Shown: positions 48,449-57,802, counted from the first letter of the stretch. The stretch is DNA of 64,000 nt from Candidatus Caldilinea saccharophila (GCA_016710365.1 JADJVW010000010.1:62001-126000); one strand, 5' to 3'. Numbers and translations are program-made. Notes: a model not told the origin generated them from the letters alone.

Positions 48449-49351
48449 TCATCCCACTGTCAGCGGGATTTCTTCTATCGTTTCCAATACTGGTTCGTAG
48501 CGGCAGCGACAGCCGAGCGGGGAAGTGCAGCCGCGGTGCGGCAACTCTGGCACGCGCGCGACAAGATACTGCTTGCCCGCGTGCTGACGGCATGGCTCGC
48601 ACGTGTGCGCGTCGTCGGGCCCGACGATCTCCAGCCGGCGCACATGGTCGCCGCCCTTGACGCGCTGCCACGTTTCCTGGTTGTTGACGTAAAGTGCGAT
48701 CGCGTGGGCGCGCCAGTAGACCGCCTCGCTGATGTCCATGTCCGGGCGTGCTAACTCCTGAGCGACGCCTGGCGGGATCTGATCGGCCGTCACGCGCCAG
48801 GTAGCGCCCCACAGATGTTCTTCAGCCGCATAGAGTTTCAGCCACGCCACTGTTTCCGGGCTGAGTCCGTCGAGCAACCAATGGTCGAGGAAAAAGATGC
48901 GCCGCGTCACTGCACTGTGGTTCATGGGGGGCTCCGGCCCGGTCCACTCCGCCTTGCCGAGCGGGGTGCGGTTCTCGTATTGGCGACGAATCGTCAGCGC
49001 CTCGCTCGTCATCATCTGCGCCAGCGCTTCGTGCACACCCTGGCGCGCCGCGTGTTTTGTCTGCTCCGTGCGGTGCAGATAGGCATCGACCCAGGGGCGC
49101 CCGCTCTCCGTCACCTGATAGCCGGCGCCGGTGGCCGCAAGCCAGCCCTGCTTTTGAAAGAGCGCGATCATCTCCGCATACGGTTTGGGCAGGACGCGGC
49201 TCCAGTCGCGCTGTGCGGTCGCGGCATGAAGTGCACGCGGCGTCGCAAACTGCGCCAGCAAGTCGATCTGCGCGTATTCCTTCAATTCCTGCGATTGCGC
49301 CAGCGCCATGCCATCCAGCTTGGCGCCAAAAAGATTTTTCAGTAATTGCAT
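48449..49351 (-). CDS. Hypothetical protein with phage-head-protein-like C-terminal Cys/His cluster
   Basis: 300 residues. The N-terminal two thirds (PRALHAATAQRDWSRVLPKP, QKQGWLAATGAGYQVTESGR) suggests winged-helix-like packing but no recognised family. The C-terminus VGPDDAHTCEPCRQHAGKQY ... PHRGCTSPLGCRCRYEPV resembles the cysteine/histidine tail of Mu F-like head morphogenesis proteins. No other phage gene is nearby. It starts 18 bp after the purine nucleoside phosphorylase gene, so the two may be co-transcribed. Function unknown. Confidence 0.6.
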   Translation of the reverse strand: MQLLKNLFGAKLDGMALAQSQELKEYAQIDLLAQFATPRALHAATAQRDWSRVLPKPYAEMIALFQKQGWLAATGAGYQVTESGRPWVDAYLHRTEQTKHAARQGVHEALAQMMTSEALTIRRQYENRTPLGKAEWTGPEPPMNHSAVTRRIFFLDHWLLDGLSPETVAWLKLYAAEEHLWGATWRVTADQIPPGVAQELARPDMDISEAVYWRAHAIALYVNNQETWQRVKGGDHVRRLEIVGPDDAHTCEPCRQHAGKQYLVARVPELPHRGCTSPLGCRCRYEPVLETIEEIPLTVG

Positions 49352-49369
49352 GGTTCGAGTTTGATCCCT

Positions 49370-50224
49370 CTACAATAATGACGCCAGTCGCGTCAGGACA
49401 CCCAAGAGCAGCGCGCTTAGCCGCGGCACAATCACGGCGCCTGCCTCCACCACTTCCTGATGCGAAGGTTGCCCCGTCGCCTCCAGGTGGTCGATAGCGA
49501 CGTTGGTGATCGTGCTCAGGCCAAGCACTTCCATGCCGGCATGATGCGCCACCATTGCCTCCGCGGCCGTGCTCATGCCGACCGCATCGGCGCCCAGGCC
49601 GCGCAACATGCGCACCTCCGCGGGCGATTCAAAGTTCGGGCCGGAAAGCTGTAAATAGACGCCGCGCCGCAGCGGAGTCGCAGTGTGCGCGGCCACTTCG
49701 TTTGTCAGCGCACGCAGCCGCGGCGTATAGATGTGATTGGCTGCCGGAAAACGCGGGCCAAAGTCTTCGAGGTTGGGGCCGCGCAGCGGGTTGGCGCCGG
49801 CCATGCCGGCCAGGTTGATGTGATCCTCGATCAGCATAATGTCGCCGGTGGCAAACGCTGGATTGAGACCGCCGGCCGCGTTGGTGACGATCAAGAGATT
49901 GGCGCCCAGGCGCTGCATGACGCGCACGGGCAGCGTCACCTGTTGCATGGGATAACCTTCGTAATAGTGAAAGCGTCCCTGCATAACGCAGACAGCGACG
50001 CCGGCCAATTGCCCTACCACCAACTGCCCGACGTGACCCGCCACCGTGCTGACCGGGAAATGGGGGATCTTGGCATAGGGAATGATGTTTGCGTCGGCGA
50101 TCTGGTCGGCCAGCTCGCTCAGCCCGCTGCCCAGGATCAGCCCAACTTGCGGTTGATGGCGGATACGGCCGCGCACGAAGGCGGCCGCTTCTTCGTAAAC
50201 GGATGATGCATAGGGTGTGTTCAT
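49370..50224 (-). CDS. Purine nucleoside phosphorylase
   Basis: Phosphorolytic cleavage of purine nucleosides to base and ribose-1-phosphate. Trimeric PNP family motifs: GLILGSGLSELADQI (phosphate site), TVAGHVGQLVVG, MQGRFHYYEGYPMQQVTLPV, LIVTNAAGGLNPAFATGDIM, YLQLSGPNFESPAEVRML and VGMSTAAEAMVAHHAGM (base-site Met/Glu region). 284 residues, normal. The gene is divergent from a ribokinase-like gene, which would fit nucleoside salvage. Start at 50224. Confidence 0.9.
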   Translation of the reverse strand: MNTPYASSVYEEAAAFVRGRIRHQPQVGLILGSGLSELADQIADANIIPYAKIPHFPVSTVAGHVGQLVVGQLAGVAVCVMQGRFHYYEGYPMQQVTLPVRVMQRLGANLLIVTNAAGGLNPAFATGDIMLIEDHINLAGMAGANPLRGPNLEDFGPRFPAANHIYTPRLRALTNEVAAHTATPLRRGVYLQLSGPNFESPAEVRMLRGLGADAVGMSTAAEAMVAHHAGMEVLGLSTITNVAIDHLEATGQPSHQEVVEAGAVIVPRLSALLLGVLTRLASLL

Positions 50225-50314
50225 AGGCTGCCATTGTACTCAAGTGCACGGATTCGTTCAAACGAGCCAACGCGCGCGACGCTGCAACGGCAACACGTCA
50301 CCCCGCAAGCTACC

Positions 50315-50550
50315 GTAGGTCGGGCTACCAGCCCGACGTGCATTGCACCAATAACCAGCCAGTAGGTCGGGCTACCAGCCCGACGTGTATTGCACCAATA
50401 ACCAGCCAGTAGGTCGGGCTACCAGCCCGACGTGCATTGCACCAATAACCAGCCAGTAGGTCGGGCTACCAGCCCGACGTGTATTTCACCAACGACCAGC
50501 CCGACGTGCATTGCGCCAATAACTACCAGCCCGACGTGTGTTGTGCTAGA
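50315..50550. repeat. Tandem array of a 47-bp unit with internal hairpin
   Basis: Units start at 50315, 50362, 50409 and 50456, each beginning GTAGGTCGGGCTACCAGCCC and containing an 8-bp stem (GTCGGGCT/AGCCCGAC). Units alternate between GACGTGCATT and GACGTGTATT, so the present array probably arose by duplication of a 94-bp pair. Degenerate partial copies continue to about 50550. There are no unique spacers, so it is not a CRISPR array. It occupies most of the 426-bp divergent gap between PNP and the kinase. Confidence 0.9.
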
Positions 50551-50571
50551 CTGCATGGACGAACTTTCAAC

Positions 50572-50604
50572 AAAAACCGAGTTTCTTCAAGAAACTCGGT
50601 TTTT
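50572..50604. terminator. A/T-flanked 16-bp hairpin, terminator-like in both directions
   Basis: AAAAACCGAGTTTCTT and AAGAAACTCGGTTTTT are exact mirrors separated by one base (effective loop TTCAA). Runs of A and T on either side give a U-tract in either orientation. It stands 46 bp upstream of the ribokinase-like gene with no upstream + strand gene, so it may be a mobile repeat rather than a functional terminator. Confidence 0.5.
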
Positions 50605-50650
50605 CAGTCGTAAAATTCATCCCCATGCGGGAGAGCAAGGAGAGACCAAG

Positions 50651-51575
50651 ATGGCTGCACCTGCAATTTGTGTCGTCGGCTCGATCAATCTGGACATGAA
50701 CGCCTATGTGGAACGCTTTCCTCGACCGGGCGAAACGCTGCATGGCGATCGGTTTACGACTGGCTACGGCGGCAAGGGCGCCAACCAGGCGGTGATGACG
50801 GCGCGTATGGGCGGGGTCGTCACAATGATCGGGCGGGTGGGGGGACGACATCTTCGGGTCAGATATGCGCCGCAATCTCGCCAGCGAGGGCATCCATACC
50901 GATTTCGTCCTTCCCAGCCAGGGCGTCTCATCAGGCGTCGCCGTGATCACGATCGACGAAAACGGCCAGAATAACATTGTCGTGATTGCGGGCGCCAACG
51001 GTCTGGTCTCACCGGAGGATGTCGAACAGGCGCGCGGCGCCATCACCGGCGCGCAGGTGCTGCTCTGCCAGATGGAGGTGCCGATGGCGGCCAATCTGGC
51101 CGCCCTACGGATTGCGCAGGCCGCGAGCGTCGTGACTATTTTCAACTCCGCACCGGTCAGCAGTGAAATTCCGCGTGAGGTCTACCAACTGACCGACATC
51201 TTCTGCCCGAACGAAAGCGAGGCCGAGTTGCTCACCGGCCTTCCTGTACACACGCTTGACGATGCGCGCCTGGCCGCGGCGGTTATCCTGGAGCGCGGAG
51301 CAAAAGCCGCGCTGATCACGCTGGGCACGCGTGGCTGTCTCTACGTCACCGCTACGGAGGACGAACACATTCCCGTACAAGCTGTGACCGCGGTGGATAC
51401 GACTGGCGCCGGCGATGCCTTTGTGGGCAGCCTGGCCTATTGCCTGGCCAGTGGCTGCTCAATGCGCGACGCCATCACGCGCGCCAACGCCATCGCCGCC
51501 ATCAGCGTCCAGGCGCCTGGCGCTCAGTCCAGCTATCCACGCCGCGATCAGTTGCCGGCGTGGCTACAAAAATAG
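50651..51575 (+). CDS. PfkB-family sugar kinase, ribokinase-like (frame broken at a G run, 50839-50844)
   Basis: ATP-dependent kinase. ICVVGSINLDMNAYVERFPR, GETLHGDRFTTGYGGKGANQ and AVMTARMGGVVTMIGRVG match the ribokinase N-terminus. A run of six G instead of five shifts the frame. The continuation reads MRRNLASEGIHTDFVLPSQG, IFCPNESEAELLTG, and the catalytic TTGAGDAFVGSLAYCLASG. Substrate probably ribose, but not proven. AAGGAG precedes the ATG. It is the first gene of a + strand operon with lrgA-lrgB-like genes and a PHP gene. Confidence 0.85.
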
Positions 51576-51579
51576 AGAC

Positions 51580-51952
51580 ATGTCCAATCGAATCGTCCTC
51601 ATTTTTACCCTATTGCTGGCCTGCCAACTGGCGGGCGAAGTCGTGACCCGATTGTTGCGCCTGCCCGTGCCCGGCCCTGTGCTGGGGATGGTGATCCTGT
51701 TCTGCGCGCTGCTGATGCGCCGTCAGGTCCCGGATGACCTGAGCGCGGTGACGGGCGGGTTGTTGCACAACCTGTCGCTGCTCTTTGTCCCGGCGGGCGT
51801 CGGGGTGATGCTGCACGCACAGCTTCTGGTGGAAAATTGGGTGGCGCTTTCCAGCGCTGCTGCTGAGCGCGGTCATCACCATCGTCGTCACCGGCGTTGT
51901 GATGACCTGGGCGCTACGGCTGACGCAAGAGAAAAAGGCAGGCGCAGCGTGA
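51580..51952 (+). CDS. CidA/LrgA family holin-like protein (frame broken near 51845)
   Basis: Small membrane protein with four helices. VLIFTLLLACQLAGEVVTRL, VPGPVLGMVILFCALLMRR, GGLLHNLSLLFVPAGVGVML and, after a frame change, LLSAVITIVVTGVVMTWAL. In that corrected frame the gene ends EKKAGAA with TGA at 51950-51952. This TGA overlaps the lrgB-like GTG start by four bases, the normal arrangement. In the uncorrected sequence the two genes appear falsely fused. Probable role in murein hydrolase regulation or export of small metabolites. Confidence 0.75.
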
Positions 51953-52674
51953 TCGCCAATCCCAGTGAGATTTGGGTCTACCTGGCCGCCAGCCCCCTGC
52001 TCCACCTGACCATGACGCTGACGGCTTATCTGGTGGGCGATTATTGCTTTCGCAAGAGCGGGCAGAAGGCGATCTTTAACCCGGTGCTGATGGCGATCGT
52101 CCTGCTGGTCGTCATCCTGCGCGCGACCAACACTTCATACGAAACCTATTTCGAGGGCGCCCAGTTTGTGCATTTCTTGTTGGGGCCGGCTACGGTGGCA
52201 TTGGCCGTACCGCTCTACCGCCAGTTTGACCGTGTGCGCCACTCGGCGCCGGCCATCCTGGTTTCGCTGCTGGCTGGCTCCGTCACCGCCGTGTTGAGCG
52301 CCACGCTGATCGCCTGGCTGCTGGGCGCGCCGCAAGATGTGATCGCGTCGATTGCGCCCAAATCCGCCACGACGCCGATTGCGATGGGCGTCTCCGAACA
52401 GATCGGCGGGTTGCCCTCGCTGACAGCCGTGCTGGTCATCCTCACCGGCATTGTCGGCGCCATGGCTGGCACGACGATCTTGGAGCGGGTGGGCGTGCGC
52501 GATGCAGGCGTGCAGGGCTTTGCGTTGGGTCTGACCTCGCACGGCATCGGCACGGCGCGCGCCCTGCAAGTCAGTGAAGTCGCCGGAGCCTTTTCGGCGC
52601 TGGCGATGGGTCTCAACGGGCTGGCGACTTCCTTGTTAGCGCCGCTGCTCGTCCATCTGCTGGGGTTGTGGTGA
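51949..52674 (+). CDS. CidB/LrgB family membrane protein
   Basis: About 241 residues with multiple helices: LAASPLLHLTMTLTAYLVGD, FNPVLMAIVLLVVILRATN, VHFLLGPATVALAVPLYRQF, LVSLLAGSVTAVLSATLIAW, the family hallmark KSATTPIAMGVSEQIGGLPS, and GFALGLTSHGIGTARALQVS near the end. Forms the partner of CidA/LrgA. GTG start at 51949 overlaps the upstream stop. Confidence 0.88.
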   Translation: MIANPSEIWVYLAASPLLHLTMTLTAYLVGDYCFRKSGQKAIFNPVLMAIVLLVVILRATNTSYETYFEGAQFVHFLLGPATVALAVPLYRQFDRVRHSAPAILVSLLAGSVTAVLSATLIAWLLGAPQDVIASIAPKSATTPIAMGVSEQIGGLPSLTAVLVILTGIVGAMAGTTILERVGVRDAGVQGFALGLTSHGIGTARALQVSEVAGAFSALAMGLNGLATSLLAPLLVHLLGLW

Positions 52675-52687
52675 TAAGGATAAATCG

Positions 52688-54085
52688 ATGATCTCGCAAC
52701 GTGATGCATTGCCCATTTACTTTCGTCTCGAAGGCGTCCTCACCGTTCGTGACGCCAAACGTCATATTCCCCACGCTTTTGTCATGCCCGACGACGCCAC
52801 GCGGCTGGACATTCACTTTGTCTGTGAACCCGCCGCGGCGCAGGGGCTGGATAACATGCTGACGCTCAGCCTCTTCGACGCGCAAGGCTGGCGCGGCGCA
52901 CGCCATCGCGGCGGGAATCGGCACGATGTGTGGATCGAGGCTAACGCCGCGACGCCCGGCTATCTGCCTGGCCCCCTCCCGCCGGGGGCGTGGATCGTCC
53001 AGATCGACGCCCATCGCATCTTGCCCGGCGCGCCGTTGCACTACACGCTCGACATTGAAATCCGCACTGAGATCAGCAGCGGCGCGCCAGGCGGCGTTAC
53101 GCCGGATATTGGACAAGCTGCCTCCGGCCAGGTCGTTCGTCACGCACCGGGCTGGTTTCGCGGCGATTTGCATAGCCACACCGACCATTCCGACGCCGGC
53201 GACCGCACGGTGACGCAACTAATCCAGGCCGCCCATGCTGTGGATCTCGACTTCTTGTTTCTGACCGATCACAACACCATCTCCCCGCTGGCGCAAGTGG
53301 ACGCACTGTCCAGCCCCGACCTGCTCGTGGCAGGCGGCGTGGAACTGACCACCTTCTGGGGCCATGCACTCGTGCTCGGCGCACGGCGCTGGATCGACTG
53401 GCGTTTTCGCCCCGGCGACAACGTGATCAATCGGCTGGCCGAAGAAGCTTATGCCAACGGCCACCTTTTCATCATGGCTCATCCTGCGTCGGGCGGCGAC
53501 CCGTATTGCACGGGCTGTGCATGGCGCTTTGGCGAGATGATGCCGGGCGCGGCGCGCATCATCGAGATCTGGAACGGTGTGTGGGCAGGCGATTCCAACA
53601 ACGAGTTGGCGCTGGCGCTCTACTATGACTGGCTCAACCAGGGACATCGGCTAGTTGCCACTGCGGGCAGCGACACACACAGCACCGCGGACTATGCAGC
53701 CGGGCCGGGTTTCAACGTCATCTACGCTGAGGAACTGTCGGAAGCGGCGCTGCTGCGGGCGATCGCGGCGGGTCATCTCTATTTGAGCAGCGGGCCACGG
53801 TTGACGCTGGAGGCGCAGGAGCAGGACGGAGCAGTGCGCAGGATGGGTGATATCGTCACGCAGCCCGCCACAGTCCACGTGCGCTGGCAGGCTTGCCCTG
53901 AAGGCGCGGTTTTGCGCGTGCTTGCCAACGGACAGTTGCTGCATCAGCAAGCTGTGGAGGTTGAGGGAAGCTTTCTCTACACATTGACGCCGGTGGATGC
54001 AAACTGGTTGGCAGCGGAAGTGCGCGATCAGGCCGGAGCGCTGCTTGCCATCACCAACCCGATCTTCTTCGACGAGGGCGCCTGA
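52688..54085 (+). CDS. PHP-domain metallohydrolase (CehA/McbA family)
   Basis: 465 residues. An N-terminal beta-rich region (AFVMPDDATRLDIHF, PLPPGAWIVQIDAHRI) is followed by a PHP phosphoesterase-like domain: WFRGDLHSHTDHSDAGDRTV (metal His pairs), DFLFLTDHNTISP, LLVAGGVELTTFWGHALVLG, HLFIMAHPASGGDP and VATAGSDTHS. The four PHP motifs are all present, so a metal-dependent hydrolase is predicted; the substrate is unknown. It follows lrgB by 13 bp and has AAGGA upstream of the ATG. Confidence 0.85.
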   Translation: MISQRDALPIYFRLEGVLTVRDAKRHIPHAFVMPDDATRLDIHFVCEPAAAQGLDNMLTLSLFDAQGWRGARHRGGNRHDVWIEANAATPGYLPGPLPPGAWIVQIDAHRILPGAPLHYTLDIEIRTEISSGAPGGVTPDIGQAASGQVVRHAPGWFRGDLHSHTDHSDAGDRTVTQLIQAAHAVDLDFLFLTDHNTISPLAQVDALSSPDLLVAGGVELTTFWGHALVLGARRWIDWRFRPGDNVINRLAEEAYANGHLFIMAHPASGGDPYCTGCAWRFGEMMPGAARIIEIWNGVWAGDSNNELALALYYDWLNQGHRLVATAGSDTHSTADYAAGPGFNVIYAEELSEAALLRAIAAGHLYLSSGPRLTLEAQEQDGAVRRMGDIVTQPATVHVRWQACPEGAVLRVLANGQLLHQQAVEVEGSFLYTLTPVDANWLAAEVRDQAGALLAITNPIFFDEGA

Positions 54086-54106
54086 ATCAATTCCGAGTTA
54101 AAAAAA

Positions 54107-54226
54107 TCTATCCACAGAGGGCGCAGATTTCACAGATGCGGGCCTGTGCTGGAGTCTTAGAAGTAGCCACAGCCCAACCTTCTCGCCGGAATCTGCGTCA
54201 TCCGGGTAAATCTGTGGATAAGTCCA
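54107..54226. repeat. CACAGATTT-type hairpin repeat
   Basis: ATCCACAGAGGGCGCAGATT and CACAGATGCGGG on the left mirror CCGGAATCTGCGTCATCC and AAATCTGTGGAT on the right. It lies between the convergent PHP and nucleotidyltransferase genes and related copies occur near 36.5 and 38.0 kb. Confidence 0.65.
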
Positions 54227-54234
54227 ACGCTGCT

Positions 54235-55099
54235 CTAACGACGCCCCAATTCGCGCTGCGCCAGCAACTCGAGCAGCCGCGCCAGCACTTCCTCGCGGTC
54301 GTCGCCGGTAAGCGCCAGCGCCATCTGCGCGGTGAGCAGGCCATACTTGACGCCGACATCGTAGCGACTGCCCGCCAGTTCGAGCGCCAGATACTTCGCG
54401 GCGCGCCAGTTCCACCAATGCCGCGGAGAGGGTGTAGCCGCGTTCAGGCTGTTCACCCGCGGCGCCCGCGGCAATCTGCGCTTCGAGGATGCTCATTACA
54501 CCGGCAGTGAGGACATGCATCCCGAAGAAACAAAGATAGGAGCCGGCGCGCAGCCCCGGCACGATGAGATATTGCTCGGCCTGCGCCGGCGTGGGCTTTT
54601 CGATGACCGCATCGACTTCGTAGATCCCCTGTGAGCCGGGGACGCGCCGTCCACCCACCGCGCCGTAGTAGGGCAATAGACCTTCGCGCGTGGGTTGCAC
54701 TGCGGAGATGGCGCACGCCTGCGCTTCCGCCATCGCCACCAATGCCTGCGCACAGCGTTGCTCCCCGCTGCTGACGTAAAGATGATCGCCGACCAGATGC
54801 AGAAAAGGGTCGCGGCCCGTGAACCCCTGAGCGCAGTAGACGGCGTGACCATGCCCTAGCGGTTCGGTTTGATGGACGAAATGGAGCCTGCGTGCATGCG
54901 GGCCGGCAACTTGTGCGTACGCCTGCTCGTCGCCCGACCGCACGACCACGCCGATCTCGTCAATCCCGGCGGACAGGACTTCCTCGATCAAGATCGTGAG
55001 CACCGACTTCTCGACGCCATCGCGGTCGATCAGCGTCTGCAAGGGTAGTGTCCGCTGTCGTCGTCCGGCCGCGGTGATGAGCGCTTTCTGAATTTTCAT
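54235..55099 (-). CDS. Nucleotidyltransferase, UTP-glucose-1-phosphate uridylyltransferase-like (frame broken near 54395)
   Basis: NTP-sugar pyrophosphorylase fold. KIQKALITAAGRRQRTLPLQ gives the nucleotide-binding loop, although the classical G-x-G-TR is altered to AAGRRQRT. EEVLSAGIDEIGVVVRSGDE, PLGHGHAVYCAQGFTGRDPF, HLVGDHLYV and VDAVIEKPTPAQAEQYLIVP follow. After a frame change, KYLALELAGSRYDVGVKYGL is the conserved GalU C-terminal segment, ending LLELLAQRELGRR at 54235. Probable product UDP-glucose or a related nucleotide sugar; substrate not certain. Confidence 0.78.
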
Positions 55100-55117
55100 A
55101 CCTGCATCAACCTGTTT

Positions 55118-57802
55118 TTATTGCCTGATTCCGATGTCATATAAGAGCGCTTGTAATGTGTATGCTGCCCCGGCCAACAACATCCCTGCAACCGATGACG
55201 CCACGATCACTACCAGGAAAGCGATGATCGGCAGCAAGGCCGCCCGCCAGCCGCGCACTGTGTGCGCAGTTGCCACGCCGAGCCACGTCGTCAGAAAGCT
55301 CAGCACCAGCACGAACGATTGAACAATCCCGGTGAAGGGCAGCACCAGGGCGAAAGCCACAAGGATCGAAGCGCTCTGCGCAAAACCCATGGCGCGGAAG
55401 GTGCGCGTAAAGGAGCCGCGCCTGGTCAACACCCAGCCCGCGGCAAAGACCACCGCCACACCAACGAAGTAAAAGAAAAGGTCGTTGACCATTTGAACCA
55501 AGTCGAATCCACGGTTTGTAACCGCGGAGTAAAGCATCGTCAGCAGCGTTGCAATCAGCAGCGCCGGCCCGGTCATGTAAGGATCTGCGACGACTTGCTG
55601 ATAAGCGTTGCGGTCGAGCGTGAGGCAGCCAAGTGCACGCGGCAGCCACACTTTGAACCGGCGGATGCCTTCGATCAGCACGTCCGGCGCCCAGTCGGAG
55701 ACGGTGGGCTGTGCGGGCGCCGGTTTTTCCAAAATCGGTGCGTTGCGATGGTTGTTGAGGATGTGGAAAACGTCGGTGGCGTTGCGGGTGTCGGGCGCCT
55801 CCATATCTGACGGATGAAAGAGGAAGGCGTCGGTTTGCTCGCCGCCCAAGCCGCCGTGATTGCCGATCAGCTCTTCCAGTGCGGCGACGGTGCCGTCAGG
55901 ATAGACTGTGCTGATTACCCAGAGATCGCCGGCGCTGGGGAAGTCCATCACCCGCTTCAATTGCCAGACGCGCTTTTCGATGCTGGCCGCGGCTACGCCC
56001 TGCGCCGGTGCATAGGGCGCGACCGGATCGTCGCCCACCACTTCGCCTGTGTGCAGATTGCGCCGTCCCTGTTTGCCCAACACCACAGCCGTCATGTCGT
56101 CTGCGTAGCCGAGCACCAGGCCGATGCCTTCGTGTTGCACCAGGGCATCGACCATGCCAGGATAGGCTGCATCGAGTTCGCTCAGCATGATCTTGCGCGG
56201 AAAAAGGTCGAAATAGACCTGCGCGGCGTTGCCACTGCCGTAGGCCGTCACCGCGGCGGGTACTGTCGAGGTGGCTACGTTGCTGGCATTGGCGCCCATC
56301 TGCGCCAACTTTTGCCCCTGCTTCGCCACTGCGCTGCCGAGGGCGTTCGTCGCGTTGGCATCCTGCATATTGGCCAATTCACCGGCGACCCCCTGCAGAC
56401 CATAAGCGCCTGTGTCACCGCCGATCTCCTGCTGAACGGTCGTGCCGTGCGGCAGTTGTTGCTCGATAAACTCCTTGATCGTCACCCCGTAGCGCTGCAA
56501 AAAGGTGGGGCCAAAGGACTGGCCATGGTCGGAAAGCAGGATAAAGTCGTAGGGACGCGGCGCTTTTTCTTTGGCAACGCGATAGATCCGCGCCAACGTC
56601 TTGTCCAGCCGCTTGAGATCGCCAAACGCGTCGCTCGTCCATGGGCCGGAGTGATGGGCAACTTCGTCGTAGCCCAGGTAGAGCATGTAAATCGACGCCG
56701 AGCCGCGCATCATGTCGAGGATGGCAATGTGCGCTGAAATGTCGCGCATGAACGTAGACATGGCGGCGCGCAAGAAAGGATAGCCATGCTCCAGCCGATT
56801 GAGGCGCGGCCATACATCTTTGCGCTTCTGTTGCCAGCCTTCCCACAGCTCGCGTACAACTTCGGTGAAGAAGATCGCCAGCTCGCGCGTGAGGAAATAG
56901 GGGTCGAGCAGCAATAAGGCCACATCCTGTGCACGTCGTTGCTTTTCCACCGCATCGGTTTCAAACAAATTGGACATCGTGAACATCGACTTTTCCGCAT
57001 CGCCGTTCAGCATGTTCATGATGCTCGACCCGTGACGCATCAGCCCTTGGCCGTGTCCATAGCGGGCGTTGAGTTCGGCCGCGTCGGAAGCGGAGACGTA
57101 AACTTTCTGCTGTGCTTTGTCGTACCAGCGATAGGCCGGAATATCATAATTGTCGCCAAACATGATGCCCGCCTGGCAGGAAGAGGTCATCGAAGGCAGG
57201 CCGCAATCGATGTGCGAAAGCACATAGCCATGCTCCTCGCTCAACTGGCGCAAGGTCGGCAACAAGCCATCGTCGAGCGCCTTTTGGATATGCCAATAGC
57301 TCAGGCCATCGATTTCTACCATCATCAGGCCACGCCCTGGCTCGCTGGCGCTGTCGAAGGGTTGCGCGCGTGCGCGGCGTTCGATGCGATTCTGGTAGAA
57401 CGACCCTTCCTCATTGAGTTCGAGCACACCGGTGAGGATGGCATTGAAGAATGCAAAGGCCAGGCCGCCCACAATGCCACCCAAAAAGGTCACTTCGAAG
57501 CCCGGCAGCAGCCAGGCCGTGAGCCACAACGCCAGCGCGTTGACAAAGAAGCCGATTCCAAAGAGCGCGGCCCACCCTAATGGACGCGCCACCAACATAA
57601 TGGCCGGACGAATCAGCAGGTTGACAATCGCCAGCAGCAGCGCCGCCGACACTGCGACCAATGGCAGGGACGCATCGTCAACTGTTTGCAGCACAATCCC
57701 CGGCACGATCCAGGCTGCAAGCAACAGCGACAGCGCATCTACTACCCACAGCACGGCAAACCGCACCAGCGCCAGCAAAGCGGTGCGTATCAGGTTGGTC
57801 AT
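55118..57802 (-). CDS. Triple fusion: holin-4-like membrane domain, alkaline-phosphatase-superfamily phosphodiesterase, Yip1-like membrane domain
   Basis: 894 residues in one frame. Residues 1-135 hold four hydrophobic segments (FAVLWVVDALSLLLAAWIVP, LLLAIVNLLIRPAIMLVARP, ALFGIGFFVNALALWLTAWL, VGGLAFAFFNAILTGVLEL) typical of the phage-holin-4 superfamily membrane family. Residues about 155-690 form a type I phosphodiesterase/nucleotide pyrophosphatase-like domain: GLMMVEIDGLSYWHIQKALD, GLPSMTSSCQAGIMFGDNYD (nucleophile region), YMLYLGYDEVAHHSGPW and FILLSDHGQSFGPTF. A final part (about 735-894) with five hydrophobic segments resembles Yip1. The catalytic domain is probably outside the membrane. 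Substrate unknown; a lipid or surface-phosphate target is inference. Confidence 0.75.
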   Translation of the reverse strand: MTNLIRTALLALVRFAVLWVVDALSLLLAAWIVPGIVLQTVDDASLPLVAVSAALLLAIVNLLIRPAIMLVARPLGWAALFGIGFFVNALALWLTAWLLPGFEVTFLGGIVGGLAFAFFNAILTGVLELNEEGSFYQNRIERRARAQPFDSASEPGRGLMMVEIDGLSYWHIQKALDDGLLPTLRQLSEEHGYVLSHIDCGLPSMTSSCQAGIMFGDNYDIPAYRWYDKAQQKVYVSASDAAELNARYGHGQGLMRHGSSIMNMLNGDAEKSMFTMSNLFETDAVEKQRRAQDVALLLLDPYFLTRELAIFFTEVVRELWEGWQQKRKDVWPRLNRLEHGYPFLRAAMSTFMRDISAHIAILDMMRGSASIYMLYLGYDEVAHHSGPWTSDAFGDLKRLDKTLARIYRVAKEKAPRPYDFILLSDHGQSFGPTFLQRYGVTIKEFIEQQLPHGTTVQQEIGGDTGAYGLQGVAGELANMQDANATNALGSAVAKQGQKLAQMGANASNVATSTVPAAVTAYGSGNAAQVYFDLFPRKIMLSELDAAYPGMVDALVQHEGIGLVLGYADDMTAVVLGKQGRRNLHTGEVVGDDPVAPYAPAQGVAAASIEKRVWQLKRVMDFPSAGDLWVISTVYPDGTVAALEELIGNHGGLGGEQTDAFLFHPSDMEAPDTRNATDVFHILNNHRNAPILEKPAPAQPTVSDWAPDVLIEGIRRFKVWLPRALGCLTLDRNAYQQVVADPYMTGPALLIATLLTMLYSAVTNRGFDLVQMVNDLFFYFVGVAVVFAAGWVLTRRGSFTRTFRAMGFAQSASILVAFALVLPFTGIVQSFVLVLSFLTTWLGVATAHTVRGWRAALLPIIAFLVVIVASSVAGMLLAGAAYTLQALLYDIGIRQ

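Noticed and set aside
50315..50550. CRISPR array
   Set aside because: Units are contiguous 47-bp tandem copies without unique spacers, and no cas gene is present.
50572..50604. Functional terminator of an upstream + strand gene
   Set aside because: There is no upstream + strand gene nearby; the hairpin is kept as a repeat-like structure with moderate confidence.
51415..52674. Apparent single CidA-CidB fusion protein
   Set aside because: The long open frame arises from a frame change near 51845. In the corrected frame CidA ends at 51952 with the standard 4-bp overlap with CidB, so two genes are annotated.
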